8,445 bases of DNA from Thauera sp. GTDB lineage: Bacteria > Pseudomonadota > Gammaproteobacteria > Burkholderiales > Rhodocyclaceae. Positions 6,972 through 8,445 of this stretch are shown one piece after another (the first letter of the stretch is position 1; each line of letters opens with the position of its first letter). The notes below the pieces were generated by a model, which made no database searches, was not told the DNA's origin, and saw only the letters and a list, made by a program, of their open reading frames with translations. A program made the translations under genes and the position numbers. The stretch covers positions 1 to 8,445 of the forward strand of contig DMCZ01000206.1 of assembly GCA_003446655.1 (NCBI GenBank), given 5' to 3'.

Positions 6972-6983
6972 AGTGATCTCACT
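6972..6983. promoter_or_regulatory. Second dyad in the divergent promoter region
   Basis: AGTGA and TCACT form a perfect 5-bp inverted repeat around TC, starting 2 bp from the first dyad. It could be a second binding site for the regulator or for another factor upstream of the dehydratase promoter. Nothing in the sequence identifies the protein that would bind it. Confidence 0.35.
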
Positions 6984-7009
6984 CCAGGCTGAAACATGAG
7001 GACGACGCT

Positions 7010-7015
7010 TATAAC
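7010..7015 (+). promoter_or_regulatory. Candidate -10 element of the tartrate dehydratase promoter
   Basis: TATAAC matches the sigma-70 -10 consensus at five of six positions. No good -35 lies 17 bp upstream (GGCTGA), as is common for promoters that depend on a LysR-type activator. Transcription would start near 7022, past the upstream ATG at 6996, which supports translation starting at 7071. Confidence 0.45.
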
Positions 7016-7058
7016 TATCCTAGCGTCACTGGAGCTGACTTACCAGCTTCGAGCCCTC

Positions 7059-7064
7059 AAGGAG
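7059..7064 (+). promoter_or_regulatory. Ribosome binding site deciding the tartrate dehydratase start
   Basis: AAGGAG stands 6 nt before the ATG at 7071. No such site precedes the in-frame ATG at 6996, and the protein from 7071 matches the known family N-terminus and length. Confidence 0.85.
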
Positions 7065-7070
7065 ACGCAG

Positions 7071-8237
7071 ATGAAAATAGTCGAAATTCGCGAGAAGACC
7101 GTTCCGATCAGCTCCCCGATCCGCAACGCCTACATCGACTTCAGCAAGATGACGCTCAGCCTCGTGGCCGTCGTCACCGACGTGATCCGCGACGGCAAAC
7201 CGGTCATCGGGTACGGCTTCAACTCCAACGGCCGTTATGGCCAGGGCACCCTGATGCGCGAGCGTTTCATTCCACGCATCCTGGAAGCCGACTCGGAAAG
7301 CCTGGTCGATGCCACCGGCAACAATCTGGACCCGCACAAGATCTGGAACTGCATGTTCACCAATGAAAAGCCGGGCGGCCATGGCGAGCGCTCGGTGGCA
7401 ATCGGCACCATCGACATGGCGGTCTGGGACGCAGTGGCCAAGATCGAAGGCAAACCGCTCTTCCAGTTGCTGGCCGATCGATATGGCGACGGCCAGGCGA
7501 ATCGCAAGATCTTCGTGTATGCCGCCGGAGGCTATTACTACCCCGGCCAGGATCACGGGAAACTGAAGGACGAGATGCGCAGCTACATCGATCGTGGCTA
7601 CACGGTGGTCAAGAAAAAGATCGGCGGCGCATCGCTGGATGAGGATCTACGCCGGATCGACTCGATCCTGAGCGTGCTGCAGGACGGCCAGAAGCTGGCG
7701 GTGGACGCCAACGGGCGCTTCGATCTGGATACCGCCATTCAGTACGCCAAGGCGCTCTCGCAGTACGACCTCTTCTGGTATGAGGAGCCGGGCGACCCGC
7801 TGGATTTCGAACTGCAAGCCACGCTGCGCAACTACTACGACAAGCCGATGGCGACCGGTGAGGATCTGTTCTCGATGCAGGATGCGCGCAACCTGATCCG
7901 CTACGGCGGCATGCGCCCCGATCGTGACTGGCTGCAGTTCGACTGCGCGTTGAGCTATGGACTGGTCGAGTACCTGCGCACCTTGGACATGCTCAAGCAG
8001 CATGGTTGGTCGGCCAGTCGCTGCATTCCGCACGGTGGCCACCAGATGTCGCTCAACATCGCGGCAGGCCTCGGATTGGGCGGTAACGAGTCCTACCCCG
8101 ACCTGTTCCAGCCCTACGGCGGCTTCCCCGATGGGGTCAAGGTCGAGAACGGCTACGTCACCCTGCCCGAGCTGCCCGGCATCGGCTTCGAGGGCAAGTC
8201 CGACCTGATCTGCGAGATGCGCAAGCTCGCGGAATAG
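7071..8237 (+). CDS. tarD: D(-)-tartrate dehydratase, enolase superfamily
   Basis: A 388-residue mandelate-racemase-like member of the enolase superfamily. It should dehydrate D-tartrate to oxaloacetate using Mg2+ in the cytosol. The N-terminal capping domain covers about residues 1-125 and the (beta/alpha)8 barrel follows. Catalytic features are all present: the KxK motif K181-K183, metal ligands D212 (VDANG), E238 (WYEEP) and E264 (TGEDLF), D291 (FDCALSYG) and H321 (PHGGH). Each sits one position below the residues I recall for the characterised Bradyrhizobium enzyme (K184, D213, E239, E265, D292, H322; 389 residues), which makes orthology likely. The start at 7071 is chosen for its ribosome binding site and family match; the frame extends 25 codons further upstream, but that segment is not conserved-looking. 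The gene diverges from a LysR regulator. No tartrate transporter is visible, so one may lie outside. Confidence 0.92.
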   Translation: MKIVEIREKTVPISSPIRNAYIDFSKMTLSLVAVVTDVIRDGKPVIGYGFNSNGRYGQGTLMRERFIPRILEADSESLVDATGNNLDPHKIWNCMFTNEKPGGHGERSVAIGTIDMAVWDAVAKIEGKPLFQLLADRYGDGQANRKIFVYAAGGYYYPGQDHGKLKDEMRSYIDRGYTVVKKKIGGASLDEDLRRIDSILSVLQDGQKLAVDANGRFDLDTAIQYAKALSQYDLFWYEEPGDPLDFELQATLRNYYDKPMATGEDLFSMQDARNLIRYGGMRPDRDWLQFDCALSYGLVEYLRTLDMLKQHGWSASRCIPHGGHQMSLNIAAGLGLGGNESYPDLFQPYGGFPDGVKVENGYVTLPELPGIGFEGKSDLICEMRKLAE

Positions 8238-8272
8238 GGGCTGAATCCAGCCCGTCGTCGAAAGGCGACGGG
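8238..8272 (+). terminator. Overlapping hairpins after tartrate dehydratase
   Basis: GGGCTG/CAGCCC (8238-8243 and 8248-8253) forms a 6-bp stem with a 4-nt loop directly after the stop codon. A stronger stem pairs CCCGTCGTC with GGCGACGGG (8251-8259 and 8264-8272) around a GAAA tetraloop, with one T-G wobble. The two share bases 8251-8253 and exclude each other. After the second stem comes GGGACTTT, a weak T-run, so this is a plausible but imperfect intrinsic terminator. Confidence 0.5.
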
Positions 8273-8445
8273 GGGACTTTGCGCATCACGAGGCGCTATC
8301 GGATCCGCTCTCGCCTTTTGGGAAAGCGGCTCGTCTAACCGCGCGAGTTGGTTGCCGATTCGGCCAGACCCGACTTTGACAGTTCCGAGGCCCATTTCTG
8401 GCCGCCCCCCAGCAACCGCGCGGGGTTCCGGGCGGTGACGCGCCA
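8273..8445. other. Unassigned right-end stretch
   Basis: No gene can be supported in these 173 bp. A minus-strand frame entering from the right edge stops at a TAG near 8338 after about 36 codons, and could be either the tail of an outside gene or chance. An extended GC-rich imperfect hairpin (CCGCCC at 8402-8407 with GGGCGG at 8430-8435, and inner AACC/GGTT) lies at the very end. Confidence 0.4.

Noticed and set aside
6996..7070. 25-codon N-terminal extension of tartrate dehydratase
   Set aside because: The -10-like element lies inside it, no ribosome binding site precedes it, and the family length and N-terminus fit the ATG at 7071.
7026..7556. Minus-strand open frame of 176 codons
   Set aside because: Antisense shadow of the tartrate dehydratase gene, a common effect of GC-rich codon bias.
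8153..8395. Minus-strand open frame of 80 codons at the right end
   Set aside because: It overlaps the end of tartrate dehydratase and its terminator-like hairpins, and the translation is not recognisable.
1..8445. CRISPR array, tRNA, rRNA, insertion sequence or attachment site
   Set aside because: No regularly spaced direct repeats, no cloverleaf-like or rRNA-like stretches, and no transposase or integrase frames were seen on either strand.

Overview
The window looks like part of the chromosome of a high-GC proteobacterium, most likely Pseudomonas-like or a related gamma/betaproteobacterium. This rests on the codon use, the protein families and the gene order; I could not run a taxonomic search. 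It holds two unrelated modules separated by about half a kilobase of apparently non-coding DNA.

Module 1 (positions 1-5577, minus strand) is a four-gene operon headed by a well-conserved cobalamin (B12) riboswitch. In transcription order it contains: the riboswitch (about 5577-5355); a secreted His-rich protein of the DUF2796/ZrgA metal-uptake family (5303-4746); a small MotA/TolQ/ExbB-type proton-channel protein (4736-4272); a DUF2149 protein with an ExbD-like single transmembrane helix carrying an Asp (4275-3940); and a very large CobN-family metal-chelatase subunit (3940 to beyond position 1). The CobN frame stays open for 1313 codons to the window edge. The last three genes are joined by overlaps (ATGA, TGATG) or a 9-bp gap with a strong ribosome binding site, so this is one transcription unit. 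The CobN protein begins with what looks like a cleavable signal peptide, and no CobS/CobT ATPase genes are present. I infer an envelope-located metal handling system in which a proton-motive-force motor pair replaces or supplements the ATPase, switched off by cobalamin. A CobN/ExbB-like/DUF2149 set is known to me from pseudomonads, where related clusters have been linked to zinc limitation. The B12 riboswitch here argues instead for cobalt or corrinoid handling.

The spacer (5578-6057) has no convincing gene. It holds several inverted repeats, including two tandem hairpins just downstream of the LysR gene.

Module 2 (6058-8272) is a divergent pair: a LysR-type regulator on the minus strand and, on the plus strand, an enolase-superfamily enzyme whose catalytic residues match D(-)-tartrate dehydratase. 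The 107-bp gap between them carries a T-N11-A dyad over the regulator's start codon, a second dyad, a -10-like hexamer and a good ribosome binding site. Together they suggest tartrate-responsive control of conversion of D-tartrate to oxaloacetate. Two overlapping hairpins follow the dehydratase, and the last 170 bp have no recognisable gene.
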